A stretch of 64,000 nucleotides of DNA, taken from NCBI GenBank assembly GCA_032718475.1, contig JAUCBJ010006938.1:87026-151025 (forward strand). The letters are read 5' to 3'. The translations under genes were made by a program, and so were the position numbers. This stretch comes from Nemertoderma westbladi. Taxonomy: Eukaryota > Xenacoelomorpha > Nemertodermatida > Nemertodermatidae. Positions 1 to 11,275 of the stretch are shown here, piece after piece. The first letter of the stretch is position 1, and the number at the start of each line of letters is the position of its first letter. Under the pieces are notes generated by a model. That model had not been told where the DNA came from. It made no database searches and saw only the letters and a list, made by a program, of their open reading frames with translations.

Positions 1-469
1 TTATCATTCATGAATCATGTATGTAAAAATACCCAATAAAGCGGTAATATACAGGTCCTTTTATTACATTAAATAATTTATATCTATCAGGTGTCCTATT
101 CTGGGCTGCCTAAACCAAACCCTACCAAAACCTAAACCTATACCCTGTCCTAAACCAAAATAAGGAATCTAGCACGGAGCAAGGGCAAATTGAAACACTT
201 ATTAATAATTTATGTAAAATTCTCAATAAAGTGGTAATACACAGAACCTTTTAATACATTAAATCATTTTGATTTATTTGATTACTATATTTGCATTGAG
301 TATTATGCAGGGTAGGGAATGTCTGTTATGCATTCCAAATAAAACAATTATTATTAGATGAGAGTACACTGCAATAGTAGTCTGTAACTAACAGACAGAC
401 AGACAGACCGTTTCTAGTCATGAACCGACAGGTAACTTACTGTAAGAATAGGTTACAAACCTGTCTGTC
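1..469. repeat. Non-coding flank with a diverged direct repeat and a CAGA/TCTG inverted microsatellite
   Basis: No gene is visible. Positions about 19-78 and 209-265 are diverged copies of one AT-rich sequence containing the core caataaagYggtaataYaca. Positions 100-170 hold degenerate cctaaacc-like words. A (ACAG)n tract near 389-408 and a (TCTG)n tract near 463-476 are complementary and could pair; the second directly abuts the LINE fragment that follows. Confidence 0.5.
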
Positions 470-656
470 TGTCTGCAGCAGTTAGAGCACAGCATGAATT
501 CCCATATAAGAGTACTGGTACTACTACAGCCATAAATAATGGAACCTTAAGGTTCCGTTTTATTCTATGGGACTTCCAAATCCTGGACAGTCTATGTAAC
601 GCTGCCCATGCCTTCCCCTTGAGTATCCAAAGGTCGTCACCTGACTTCGGATCCAT
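470..656 (-). pseudogene. LINE copy A, downstream RT fragment (split by gypsy-1)
   Basis: The minus strand encodes a stretch after the RT core (KGKAWAALHRLSRIWKS, then VPVLLYG) that matches, residue for residue in many places, the same segment of LINE copy B at 9.6-9.85 kb. The piece ends abruptly in a TCTG microsatellite at the low-coordinate side and in the LTR of gypsy-1 at 657. Its other half continues at 9047, so gypsy-1 landed inside this LINE. It is non-functional. Confidence 0.8.
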
Positions 657-763
657 TGTGGGGCGAGGATAATCCAACATAAAAAATCCTTCCACACAAA
701 TAATATAATATAATCAGTTGCTAAGAAGCGCAGAAGACTGTTAAGTCCTTTAGGGGCGCCACA
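657..763 (-). repeat. Gypsy-1 3' LTR (internally deleted)
   Basis: This copy is 107 bp against 157 bp for the partner at 8890-9046. Both share the same termini and the segment around ggattttttatgttggattatcc (minus sense, partial). The central portion present in the partner is missing here. Confidence 0.85.
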
Positions 764-2098
764 GGGCCTCCCCCCTGCGAGGAGGACAGGGCCGAGTTCC
801 TGGACGAGGTGGCGATTCGTCAGTCAGGGAAACGGGCTGGCCGGCGGACATGACGGTCTGAGAGAGTGTTACAGTTGCTGACAGTGGCGAACCAGGAGGC
901 TGGTGAGGTTGTGGAATGGGCTGGGTCGGAGGCTGCATTGGCAGGTAGGCGGCTTTCAGCCGGTCCACAGAGACAGTATATTCTTTGCCATTGCAGTCGA
1001 CAATGAAGGATTTGTCACTAGCTTGGAGGACGCGGAATGGACCGTCATAAGGTCGCCGTAAGGGTGAGGGGTGAGCATCGTGGCGGATGTACACGTGTGT
1101 GGCTTTTTCGAGGTCTGGAGGCATGTGGACTGGTGGGTCAGCGTGGAATACGACAGGAGGTGGCTGTATGGCACGCATGTCAGCCTGCAGCTGGCGGAGG
1201 GAAGCATCAGGCGGGGCTGTGGCACGCGAGGTATCTCGCACAAACTCACCTGGCACACGCATGGCTGTGCCAAAGACAAGCTCAGCTGCTGATGCATTAG
1301 TGCCCTCGCACCAGGCAGTACGAATGCCGAGTAGGACAAAGGGTTGTTCATCCATCCAATTGTGTCCTGTTAGGCGTGCCTTCAGTGCTGATTTCAGTTG
1401 TCGGTGCAACCGCTCCACCATACCATTGGCTGCAGGGTGGTAGGCAGTTGTGTTGTTGGTTGAGATGCCGAGTGTTGCCCCGAGTTCGGACCAGAGGCAG
1501 CTTGTAAATTGAAAAAAGGGATATCCAGCCGCGGATGAGGGAGCACAAGTCACAGTCTCGCTATTGGTGATTGGTATGGCCTCAGGCCAGCATGTGAAGC
1601 GGTCCATTATTGTGAAGAGGTAGACATTGCCCTCAGACTCTGGAAGAGGTCCAACAAGGTCGACGTGAAAACTGCCAAAACGTCGCTCTGCATGCGGGCG
1701 TTGAGTCACGGGTCCATGCACATGTTGGGTGACCTTTGACCCAGCGGCGCACATCACGCTTGAGTCCATGCCAAACGAAACGGGAAGATATGGCGCGCTG
1801 TGTGGGTCGAGGCCCCGGGTGGGAGAGTCCATGAATTGCACCAAATTTACGATGGGTCCATGTTGCTGGGACAATAGGGCGCGGTTTGCAGGTGGAGGTA
1901 TCGCATAGGATGGAGACATTGTTTGTCAGTTGGACATCGACAAGTGCCATTCCAGTAATGGCTGTGTGGTAGGCATTGATCTCTTCGCACTCTTGGTCAG
2001 CAGCTAACTTGGTGTAGTCAATAGTTGGGAGGGCAATGGCAGCAGAGGCACATACTGCTCGTGAGAGTGTGTCTGCAACGATGTTTCCTTTACCACTG
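764..2098 (-). pseudogene. Gypsy-1 integrase
   Basis: Minus-strand frames encode the end of RNase H (VADTLSRAV), an HHCC-type region with ISSRFVWH and DVRRWVKGHPTCA, then a catalytic core with HVDLVGPLPESEG, YLFTIMDRFTCWPEAIP and TTAYHPAANGMVERLHRQLKSA. The second catalytic Asp segment (SDRGSQF in relatives) is lost in a damaged stretch near 1500-1560, and the frame changes near 1630-1750. A proline-rich C-terminal tail runs to the 3' LTR. In an intact relative this enzyme would insert the cDNA; this copy cannot. Confidence 0.85.
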
Positions 2099-4415
2099 TT
2101 AGCGCTTTTAGTACAATATGTTCTTCCAATCTCAATTGCATATATTTTGACTTGTTTAATACCTGTGCAGAGATTCTATGCATTTAGGGCTCCTTGACCA
2201 CTGGACAATAAACGGGATTGCACTAGTGTACCTGTCAACAAGGACCGCTCACTGTGTCGATCACTTCCCTTTCCTTTCCTTCTCATGTATTGATTTGCTT
2301 TATAACTTATTTGGTTCGATACGGTATTTGATTATCTATTGTATTTAACTGAGATACTATACCGGGAGGGTGTGACAACAAAGTATAACAAGTAAATGAC
2401 TGACAAATTAATTCTGTAAGGGCTCAAGTTCGGTGTTTGTGTTTGCCTTTAGGGGAAACGTATAGTGACTTGTCTTTATGTATAATTATATGCATATTTA
2501 TATCGCAATCAATTTATGACAACTCTCAATCGTGATACAATCAATAACAAGTGCTTTTCTTATATAATGGTCTGGTATATCGCCATATATTAATTATTTA
2601 GTAAATCAGAGATAAAACAATACACGAATCTAATACAATTGTCCAGATTATCACTGATACTTAATTGCAGAGACCCACCTGTTATGGCGCGTGTAAAACC
2701 TCCTTGATTACGTAATATTGGCGGTATATTAAACAATACGAGAGCAAATTGAGTTTAACGACAGAATATCAATTAATAATAATAATTAACAAGGGAGATT
2801 ACAAGACATAAGGACATTATACTAAGACATGTAATAAACACCGATTGTCAGTAATCTGACCAGTGCTTAAGAGCCTGCATGTGAAGGAAATTATTCTGCA
2901 GGACACAGATTACAAGTGCCTGAGTAGGCCAACCAACGAATATTTATACTAGGTGGGATAAATATTTCTCCATTTGACGCAACACCGCCGCGGCCGCTAT
3001 GAGGGAGGTGAATACCGCGGCCGCTCCTAAAGCCGCAGGCCATCGCTAACTATATAGGTTAACTTGGGATTCTGGGGGACTTTTCGATGAAGGAACTGAC
3101 CAAATTTTTTTATTTTCTCACCAGGGTAGCGGCTCGGAATTCTAAGATATTAGCAACTCTAAAATTATTAAATCTAACCCTTCGACGGACACGGCGGACA
3201 AAAAACCGTCATTTTTTCGACAATTTTAAAATTTTTTTGAAAGGCGCTCTACAGTGGCTCGAAAAAACCCTAGGTTATTGCTTAGCCGACGCCGGGATAC
3301 GATAGAAGGGATTAATTAGTGAATTCGTTTTTTTTTTCAAAAAAGATTACCACGCCTTTTTTCCGAAAATGTCCGTCAAAGTTGAAAAAACGGACAAAAT
3401 GACTTTGCGGGATCCGCTATAACTCGGCTAATATTAATCGTACGGGGACGAAAGTAACGCGGTTGGAAAGGGGAAGAGTGGTACTACCTTCGTATCGAAT
3501 GGGGGTAAGATATTTATTAAAATTTCGGGTGGAAAAAGGGGCCTTAACTTTTTCCGTTTTTTCCATCTTTTTTACATAATTATTATTTCCAAAATTTTTA
3601 ATTCGACAACGCTAGTAGGAATCTTCCAATTCTTTTTCGGAAAGCGTAGAAGACCACAGGGGCTACATTCCTATCGAATGGGGGTACAAAAAATATGTAG
3701 GCAAAGGGGTCCAAAAAGGGCCAGAAAATGATAAAAAGTTTATAACTAACAACTTTTTTATTTTTGTCTGTAGAAGGTTAAAGTACATTTTATACGGTTA
3801 ATATCGATACGGGGATTCCAAATATTCGATTGGTTTTGCCGCGCAAACGATATTAAAAAAATGAGGGCCAAAATTATAATTTCGCGCTTCAAACTTGCTT
3901 CGCAGGAAATCGTCTAGCTCGAAAACTACTTAACTTACGGGAGATTTGTTTGTACACAGACTTATAGTGCGTTAAATTATCTATCTAACAGCGTTAATCA
4001 CAGCGCCGGAGGTATTATAAAACTGGAGCGGCAGGCAATCGTGTGAAATATAATATTTATAAAAAGGGACGAAAATTTTTTTTTTTTAACAAATCGCTAT
4101 TCCATTATAATTTAGCGTATTGCGCCAAAAGTACCTGTAAAAAGTCTCAAATTAACTCCACTATCTTTTATCTTAACATATATAATTAAATTTACGAATT
4201 TTAAGGGTCGAAAAATATCGCGTTATTTTGGCCCTTTTTTTAATTTTTTTGGGGCCAAAAAGAACCCCTTCTCAAAAGATTAAGAAAAAAATTACGGCAA
4301 AGAATATACCAATTTTATTGAATTTGGACCACCAGAACCGAAGTTAGAGCGATTTTAGTGAAAAAATAAAAATAATTTTTTTTGCAAAAAAATTAAGAAT
4401 GGTCAGAATTGGAAT

Positions 4416-4490
4416 TGGTCAGAATTGGATTTCGAACCCGCGAACTTAGGTTTCATTAACGTGATTGATAACCACTAGACTATGTGACCA
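4416..4490 (-). repeat. tRNA-like sequence (tRNA relic or SINE head)
   Basis: On the minus strand 75 nt start TGGTCA and end TGACCA, a 6-bp acceptor-like pairing. An A-box-like TAGTCTAGTGG and a B-box-like GGTTCGAAATC are correctly placed for pol III. The T and anticodon stems pair poorly, so this is probably a decayed tRNA or SINE promoter rather than a working tRNA gene. Confidence 0.55.
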
Positions 4491-5344
4491 AGTGAATTTG
4501 AAATTTTCGAGTCACTATTTTTAAACATAAATAACTTCGGTTCTACAGGGCCGTTTGATCTGAAACTTTTTTCATTGGATAGAGAATATATCGTAGTGTG
4601 TGAAATAGGATAAAACTTGGGAAAAGACTTATGTGCACTTAGTGCAAAATGCACTTAAATAGTGAACATTTTTTCGATATTTCAAACACTATTATTTCCA
4701 GTTCTATTCATCGTAGAATGTTATTTTTTGGATTAAAATGTAGTTTGGAATGATTTCTAACTATAATCGTAACATTTGTTTAACTTTTTATGTCTATAAA
4801 GTGACTTAAAATGTCCATGAATATGGTCCAAAATCGCAAATCCAGATTTATTAAATTGGATTTTTGACACTTTTAGCGACTGACACTTGATCATACACCA
4901 TCGTAGATCGGTAGAGGATAAACATAAGTTTGTTAAATAAGAGCCACCATTACGATCTGCTAAAGTGCATTTGTACAAATAAGTGTGCAAAAGTGCAAAT
5001 TTTTTAATAAGGTCAAATTATATAGTATTGGGTTCTTTTCTTTGCAGATACTTTATTTTCATATTAATATGTTGTTTGAACCTTACTGAGCGCATTAGGG
5101 GATATGCGTACAAATAACCGGCCCTTATGAGGCTTCGATTGGGTAAATTAATAAAACATAAGTTTGTATAGTATAATATTCTAAAAACCAGTGTGATATT
5201 AAATGCACTTTAAATAATAAATAGAAATCAAATAACAATTGAACCACACAATTAAAAACTCGCACAATTTTGTACTTATTATATCGCTTCAAATTAATTC
5301 AACAGTGGATATTTGGGGGAAGGGGGAAGTTACAGTGTGCATTC

Positions 5345-5393
5345 GGGGGAAGTTTGGTGAACTGCATTTATGCAGTGAATCCAAACTTCCCCC
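5345..5393 (+). repeat. 49-nt near-perfect hairpin
   Basis: Left arm GGGGGAAGTTTGG plus ACTGCAT pairs with ATGCAGT plus CCAAACTTCCCCC, with a small internal mismatch of a few bases and a tiny loop. It sits in the unclassified insertion with no ORF around it. Confidence 0.5.
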
Positions 5394-6004
5394 TTTGAGA
5401 TATCATATACTTAAGACATGCTAGGGTGACGGGGAAATATTTGTTACTGTCACACTTTGCTTCCATTTATCCTATCCTTTATTATTACCCCAGTCAGATA
5501 AGAGATAATAAATCAGTAAAAACTAAACTAAACTGTCTTTCATGCAAACAAATTTCTAACAAAGACGGGTGAATGACCATGACCATGGAAATAATTTTAA
5601 ATATAATTGTATATCAACTATTTGGGGAGGCTTCCAAGTTAAACCCGAAAACAATTATTTTGTTACATATATAGTAAATAACGTTGTATGTTCTTCTTCC
5701 TCTCATAATAAAATATAAATGAAATATCTCAGATCGCTATGCCCTGTAACATTTCACAACCAAAATATTTAAGTGTGAAAAGTGTAGGCCTACCACACTC
5801 CGCCCAAACAACCGCAAACGCATAGCCAACAAATTTAACAAAAGGTTACATACATGTTGGGTTCATGACGAGATGAGTGAAAATTGATCGCGTAATATAA
5901 AGTAAAAAACGGGCTGGCTCTCCTCCACTTTCTTACCCAATGGATATGTTGTTGTAATAATCTAATATTGGGGCGGCTTTCTCTCGGTATAGTTAATAGA
6001 ATAA

Positions 6005-6120
6005 TTTGGACCAATAAGACATCACGTATTCCATTGGGGCAATAAGACATCACGTATTCCGTTGAGGCTTACAGAGCCTCTGAGACTACAGAGCCTCAAC
6101 CATCTACAGATGGTTGAGGA
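6005..6120. repeat. Tandem duplication followed by two short palindromes
   Basis: The unit ataagacatcacgtattcc occurs twice (about 6015 and 6042). It is followed by GAGGCT-TACAG-AGCCTC and by CCTCAACCATCT / AGATGGTTGAGG, a 12-bp perfect inverted repeat near 6096-6121. Confidence 0.6.
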
Positions 6121-6304
6121 TTGAATAGATTAGTTCGAATATATGTATAATAGCACTAGATGGCGTAAGAACCTTTACTAGAGAATAATTTGTTAGGAAT
6201 AATTATTATGACACCGTAACTGGTCCTTTATCAATAAAAATATCGTTTTTGAGTAAAATAAGTAATTTTAAAGGCAGGATGTATAACTGCAGGAACAACC
6301 ACTG

Positions 6305-7470
6305 ATGTGCCGTATATCCGTTGTGTATTCAGCAATAAGCGAGAGGTGATGAGTCAGGTGTGGTGAGCGGTTGGAATCACTGGAGAAGGCAAAAACGAGG
6401 GGTTTATGGTCGGTATAAACCGTCTGTTGCTTGCCTTCTACATAGTGGCTGAAATGGCGGATGGCCTCATAGATTGCAAGCAGTTCCTTGTCGAAAGTGC
6501 TATAGTTTTTTTCTGCGGCTGAAAGCTTTCGCAAGAAAAAACTTATTGGCTTGCAGGTGCCCTCCTGAAATTGGGCAAGCTCCGCACTGACACCGTTGTT
6601 AGAGGCATCAACAGTGACTGATGTGGGTACGGATGGGTCAGGGTGGTGGAGCAGTGTGGCATCTGCTAGGGCAGACTTGGCTGCCACAAAAGCCTCATTG
6701 CAGGCGTAGTTCAAGGTTATGGACTGTCCCTTTCCAGCAGTGGCCTCGTGGAGTGGGTTCAGCTTGGAAGCGAGGCGTGACATGAACCGACGGTATAAAT
6801 TTATCATACCGAGGAAATGCTTGAGCTCAAGCTTCGAGGTGGGGATGGGGACATTGATGATGGCATCGACACGGGATGTGAGTGGAGAGATTCCAGTGGT
6901 AGAGACGAAGTGGCCGAGGTATTGCAGCTCCAACTCCCCGAAGAGGCTCTTGCAGCCATTTTCAGCAAGCAGACGGAATACCTGGCACAGGTGCTCAGCA
7001 TGCTCCTCGGCTGTGCTGCTCGAAACAAGGATGTCGTCAAAGTAGACGAAAATGTAATCAATGCCTTGCAATATGCCATCCATCAGCCGTTGGAATGCTT
7101 GTGCTGCATTCTTTAGGCAAAGGGGCATGCGTAAGAACACAAGGCATGGGACCGAAAGGCGTGATGATGGCAGTCTTGGTAATAGCATCAGCATGCATGG
7201 GGATATGGTGGAAACCCCAGACGAGGTCAATGACAGAGAAGAAACGCTTACCTGCAAGGTTATTGTTGAAATCCTGCAGGTGGGGAAGCGGGTAGTGGTC
7301 ATCGATGGTAATGTCATTAAGGCACCTGTAGTCACCACATGGTCGCCATCAACCACTAGGTTTCGGGGCGATGTGGAGAGACAATGACTATGGCGAGGCA
7401 GAGTGGCGGGCAATGCTGAGGCATTCCATCTCATCAAATTCCGCCTTGGCGATGGCCAATTTCTCACCAT
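6305..7470 (-). pseudogene. Gypsy-1 reverse transcriptase and RNase H
   Basis: One minus-strand frame carries the RT palm with FVYFDDILVSSS (FDD instead of the usual LDD/VDD form), the thumb YLGHFVSTTGISPL and FLGMINLYRRFMSRLA, then RNase H with VTVDASNNGV and YSTFDKELLAIYEAIRHF. The frame is cut at its end by the 2099-6297 insertion. The upstream RT fingers lie in another frame (about 7290-7470), so at least one frameshift is present. Intact homologues copy element RNA into DNA. Confidence 0.87.
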
Positions 7471-8150
7471 AGAGCGCGCGCATGTACTGGTGGGGCCTCA
7501 GTGACAATGTGGTGCTCTGTGTTGTGCCTGACAGGGTCATCCGGCCAGAAACAAGGAACAAGTAGTTCTGGGAAATCATCCAGTATAGCCTTGAAACAGG
7601 AGCGGACAGGATGAAGTCCAATGACTTGAGTTGGGCGGGCCGCCTTGGCGGGGATTGGCTGGAGATGGTCAATACTGAGGAGTTGGCGGCCAGCAAGGTC
7701 GATGGCAAGGCGATTAGTTATAAAAAAATCTGCACCTAGGATGGGCTGTGTTACCTCTGCAATCCAGAAGCTCTGGACAAAAGTACGGTTGTTTCCGAGT
7801 ATGAGGGAGATATCCCGTTTGCTATATATGCAGATAATTGAACAATTTGCAGCAATGAGGTGCGCAGAGTGAGTACCATGGTGGTCATTGGTGGAGGCTG
7901 GGTAAACGCTCTCATCAGCACCAGAGTCAACAAGAAACGTGCAGCCAGATCGCCAGGCCCACACCGTCGTGGCCCCGCTCTTCATGGTGAGGGCATTATA
8001 GAAAGTCTTAGAAACATGCAATGACAATGAAAGCGATGTGGAAAACATGGGCGAGGGAGATGGGCCGACCGCTGCCACTAGCGGCCAGCCAATGCATTTT
8101 CCACAGCCAGTTTGGGTGTTTTGGCTGGCAGTAGGTGGGCCATGGGACAC
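7471..8150 (-). pseudogene. Gypsy-1 aspartic protease and RT N-terminal region
   Basis: The minus strand shows a retropepsin active-site region FLVDSGADESVYPAS and a downstream PILGADFF motif, then the linker towards RT. The DSG triad is present. Order and spacing match gypsy-2, where the equivalent motif is DCG. Frame breaks relative to gag and RT show the element is not expressed as a working polyprotein. Confidence 0.82.
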
Positions 8151-8155
8151 CTGTC

Positions 8156-8847
8156 TCAGTCGCAGTTGCGGGCCTTATCACCAAAACGGCTGTGGAAATA
8201 GCAAAGGTTCTTCTGTATCTGCTGAGGTTGGCGGGTGGCAGCAGCGACAGAACCGGTGTTGAACTGGCCAGCCTGCACAATCCGGTCAGCTTCCCTGGCC
8301 AGGTCGTCAAGGTCAGCTGTAGCTGAGTCAGCGAGGACATGATGGACATCAATGGGAAGTTGGGCTAAGAAAAGTGCGTGAAAAATCGTTTCCGGATCAG
8401 CGTTAAGTCCCTTCATGCGATGCAGCAGTGCGGAATGTAGGCGGTCGCCTAGTCCATGAAGGTTGATCAGTTCATTGTCCTTAACAGCTTGCGTTTTACC
8501 AAATGCTTCAATTAGTGCAGTCTTCAGGGCATCGTAGCGGCCAATGGCGGGTGGGTTGAGGAGCAGTACACGGACTTCGACTGCGGTTGATTTGTCAAGT
8601 GCAGAAACAACATGGTTGAACTTAGTCTGGTCAGCAGTGATGGCAGGCGCACGGGAGGCAAACCCCAGTTTGCCTGCACAAACCATACCTCCGGGTCAGC
8701 TGTCCAGAAAACAGGCAGTTTTAGTGCAACGGCTGTAACATGCGGTCCAGTAAGGCTTGAAGTACCTGCGCTGCTAGGAGCTACCTGGTTGGCGAGAGTT
8801 TTGGCGAGTGTGTCGAACTGCTCCTCAGTAAGGACTGGTTGGGCCAT
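8156..8847 (-). pseudogene. Gypsy-1 gag
   Basis: Minus-strand frames match the gag of gypsy-2: a start region (MAQPVLTEEQFDTLAKTLANQ), a segment around LPVFWTADPEVWFVQ, and a capsid-like region (DELINLHGLGDR as KDNELINLHGLGDRLHSALLHRM, Q.PIDVHHVLADS). It ends with CYFHSRFGDKARNC, an unusual zinc-knuckle-like motif. One frameshift lies near 8600-8690. Gag would form the retrotransposon particle. Confidence 0.8.
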
Positions 8848-8889
8848 AGTGCGGTTGCGAAACGTTCAGTTAGAGTCTTGGTCAGCAAT

Positions 8890-9046
8890 TGTGGGGCGAG
8901 GATAATCCAACATAAAAAATCCTTGCACATAAATAATATAATATAATGTCAGAAAAATCTACTGACTAACAGACAGCACAGTGCAGTATAATTACTGAAT
9001 TATCAGAGAGGCGCAGAAGACTGTTAGGTCCTTTTGGGGCGCCACA
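8890..9046 (-). repeat. Gypsy-1 5' LTR
   Basis: This is a 157-bp LTR. On the minus strand it reads TGTGGCGCC to CCCCACA. The next minus-strand bases (about 8873-8888, TTGCTGACCAAGACTC) resemble a mutated version of the gypsy-2 primer-binding site TGGTGACCCGGACGC. Confidence 0.88.
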
Positions 9047-9245
9047 CCATGATTCCAAGTAGCAGAAGTCATCCATGTGCTCAAGCAAGCCATCGCTGGA
9101 GCTTGTGCACTTACGATCAGACATTTCTTGGGGGCTGTCATGGTTGACTGTCATGATTTTGGTCTTCCTGGAGTATGCAAAAAGACCAACACGAGAAGCA
9201 ACCTGATCCAATGTGCAGAGGACACTCTTTGTACTACTAGGATCG
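9047..9245 (-). pseudogene. LINE copy A, upstream RT fragment
   Basis: The minus strand encodes VGLFAYSRKTKIMTVNHDSP and LLEHMDDFCYLESW, matching LINE copy B. The copy is 5'-truncated at about 9245, where it joins the tail of copy B. It continues across gypsy-1 at 656. Confidence 0.8.
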
Positions 9246-11275
9246 GCATGCTGCATTGCAGCTGCATTTTTAAGAATGCTGTGCCGGCTTGTCAACAAAA
9301 TTGCACCGCCACAACTCCCTATCACCCATGACATTTGCTAGATCATCCGCATCTTCAAGGCTAGTGTCCTTTAAGATGCGTTTCAAGAAAGTCATGGGCT
9401 GTCCACCATGCTTATTCACTCCATGAGGCTGCCAAAGTACAAGATTATGCACTGGCTGGTCCTCATGGCGAAAGCAATGTCCTGCAAAGTGGAGGCGATT
9501 TTGTTCTAGTGTCAAGCTTGGGGGAACCAATGAGTCACCTCCAATGTTATATAGTGTCTGGTTGGAGATGTGTGCATTGTACTTGACACAATGAACCCGG
9601 CGTAGCATTCTTGTGAATGTGCCATCCAGAGATTTGGTGTCCTCAGCAGTTAGAGCCCAGCATGGACTCCCGTAGAGGAGTACTGGAACTACTGCTGCTC
9701 TAAATAATCGGACCTTAAGTTTCCGATTAATTCTCGGTGACTTCCAAATCCTGGAAAGCCTATTCAAAGCTGCCCATGCCTTTCCCTTACGTATTCGAAG
9801 GTCCTCACCTGACTTCCGGATCCATGATCCCAGGTAACAGAAGTCGTCCACATGCTCAATCAAGCATACCATCCTTTGAGCTTATGCTCATCCGATCAGA
9901 GACTTGCTGAGGACTTTCAAAGTTAACTGTCAAAATTTTGGTCTTTCTGGAGTTAATAAAAAGACCAACACTAGAATCAGCATGTTCTAATGAGCTGAGG
10001 AGCCGTTGGGCTCCCTCTAATGATTCTGAGAGTACTCCTAAGTCATCAGCAAAGTCAAGATCAGTTAGGTACTTGGCAGGATTTCCTCGACTTCTGGAGC
10101 CAGTAGGCGGAGTTATTATCACCCCATCATCATTATGATGATCTAAGGACATGCGTAGAACCACAATAATGAACAAGAATGGTGCAAGTGTGTCTCCTTG
10201 GAGGACGCCCCATAACACTTCAAATGGTTCTGTGTCACCGTCAACAGTAGACACAAATGTTGTCGAACCATCGTATACTGATCTGATTGCTGCAATAATT
10301 TCATCAGGAATCCCATATAATGAAAGTATGCTGAACATACGTGAGCGAGAGACTGAATCAAAGGCCTTGAAGAAGTCAACAAAGATAACAGCCAGATGCC
10401 TGTCTTTCTTTTTTGATAATTCTTCAATTATCCTTCTAAGTGCCAAAATGGGCTCCATGGTCCCACGATCTTTACGGAACCCATTCTGATTTCCACGGAG
10501 CAGTCTCTCAATGGGATCCCTGATGCGATTTAATAGAATCCTATTGTATAGCTTTGCAGCAATCGAGATCAATGAGATTCCCCGAAAAGAACCATAGAGT
10601 GTTAGGTTGCCCTTCTTGGGAACTGGCACCAACTTATTTGTTTTCATTTCTTGCGGGACTCTTGTTGTTCGGTACATGTCTACTACGATGGGATAGATGA
10701 GCTTTAAACACTCAGGTATTTTAAAGACCTCAGGGGGAACACCATCTACTCCACTGACACGATTGGTCTTAATGCTCTTTGCAGCAGCCTTCACTTCTGC
10801 AAATGAGATACAGCCAATAGGAATATCTGGGAGTACAGACTCAGACACTTTTACTTCTATAAAGTTATCAGGCAATACCCTGTCATTATTGAGGAGCTTT
10901 TCAAAGTGGGCTTTCCAACCATTGAGGTGATCGGCTGGTGATTCAGCCTTAACCTTGGTGGTTGGTTGGCTTTTCCGCCCAGTAAGCAAATTGATCGATT
11001 TCCATGCCTGGAATGATTGCCTGCTGTCGTCAGCATCATTGATGGCATCAACCTGTTGGTTTATTAGCTCCTGTAGATTAACAGAGTACTGCCTGTTCAG
11101 GGACCTAGATGCAGCCTTAAATGCATTCTTGGCCACTGTAGTCTGTTTGAGTCGGGACTCTTTCTGCGCCTTATGAAGGTCATTTCGGCACTTCTGAATT
11201 TTGTTGTCAGTCCAGGGGGCCCTTTTCCTGTTTCGAGGGTATACAGGAACCGTTCAACATTCTTTGTGGCCAAGG
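9246..11275 (-). pseudogene. LINE copy B, reverse transcriptase (RTE-like), 5'-truncated
   Basis: A long minus-strand frame (from about 11245 to 9856, then a second frame to about 9273) encodes a non-LTR RT. It has a lead-in W T D N K I Q K C, then GVDGVPPEVFK, QNGFRKDRGT, IFVDFFKAFDSV, VLQGDTLAPFLFIIVV, the catalytic FADD, and a C-terminal region DDFCYLGSW to VPVLLYGSPCWAL and RRVHCVKYNAHISN. The GVLQGDTLAPFLF style resembles RTE-type elements; clade assignment is tentative. No endonuclease domain remains. The protein ends with NFVDKPAQHS and is followed by a short 3' end (GCAGCTGCAATGCAGCATGCC) and TAGTAGTA repeats. Confidence 0.85.

Larger units (their letters stand above)
2099..6297. mobile_element. 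Unclassified 4.2 kb insertion inside gypsy-1
   Basis: The interval interrupts gypsy-1 between RNase H and integrase and is flanked by accactg at 2092-2098 and 6298-6304, consistent with a 7-bp target duplication. Its ends (TTAGCGCTTTTAG and CTGCAGGAACA) are not obviously inverted repeats. No transposase, RT or other protein could be recognised; the open frames are short and lack motifs. It contains a short GC-rich island with two GCGGCCGC words near 2985-3040, an A/T-homopolymer-rich but CpG-retaining stretch at about 3060-4400, a tRNA-like sequence, and several hairpins. It may be a non-autonomous element or a composite. Confidence 0.65.
657..9046 (-). mobile_element. Gypsy-1: decayed Ty3/gypsy LTR retrotransposon nested in a LINE
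   Basis: The two LTRs (657-763 and 8890-9046) start TGTGGGGCGAGG and end GGGGCGCCACA in plus orientation. They are flanked by the 4-bp duplication ccat (653-656 and 9047-9050). Joining the flanks restores a continuous LINE RT reading, which fixes both ends. Gag, protease, RT/RNase H and integrase lie in the usual order on the minus strand but in several frames with stops. A second insertion (2099-6297) separates RNase H from integrase. It is closely related in architecture to gypsy-2 at 34-38 kb. It is dead by sequence. Confidence 0.9.

Noticed and set aside
100-175. Telomere-like CCTAAA words
   Set aside because: Irregular and few; not a tandem telomere array.
1037-1443. Several plus-strand ORFs of 70-120 codons
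   Set aside because: Antisense to the integrase of gypsy-1, with no motifs of their own.
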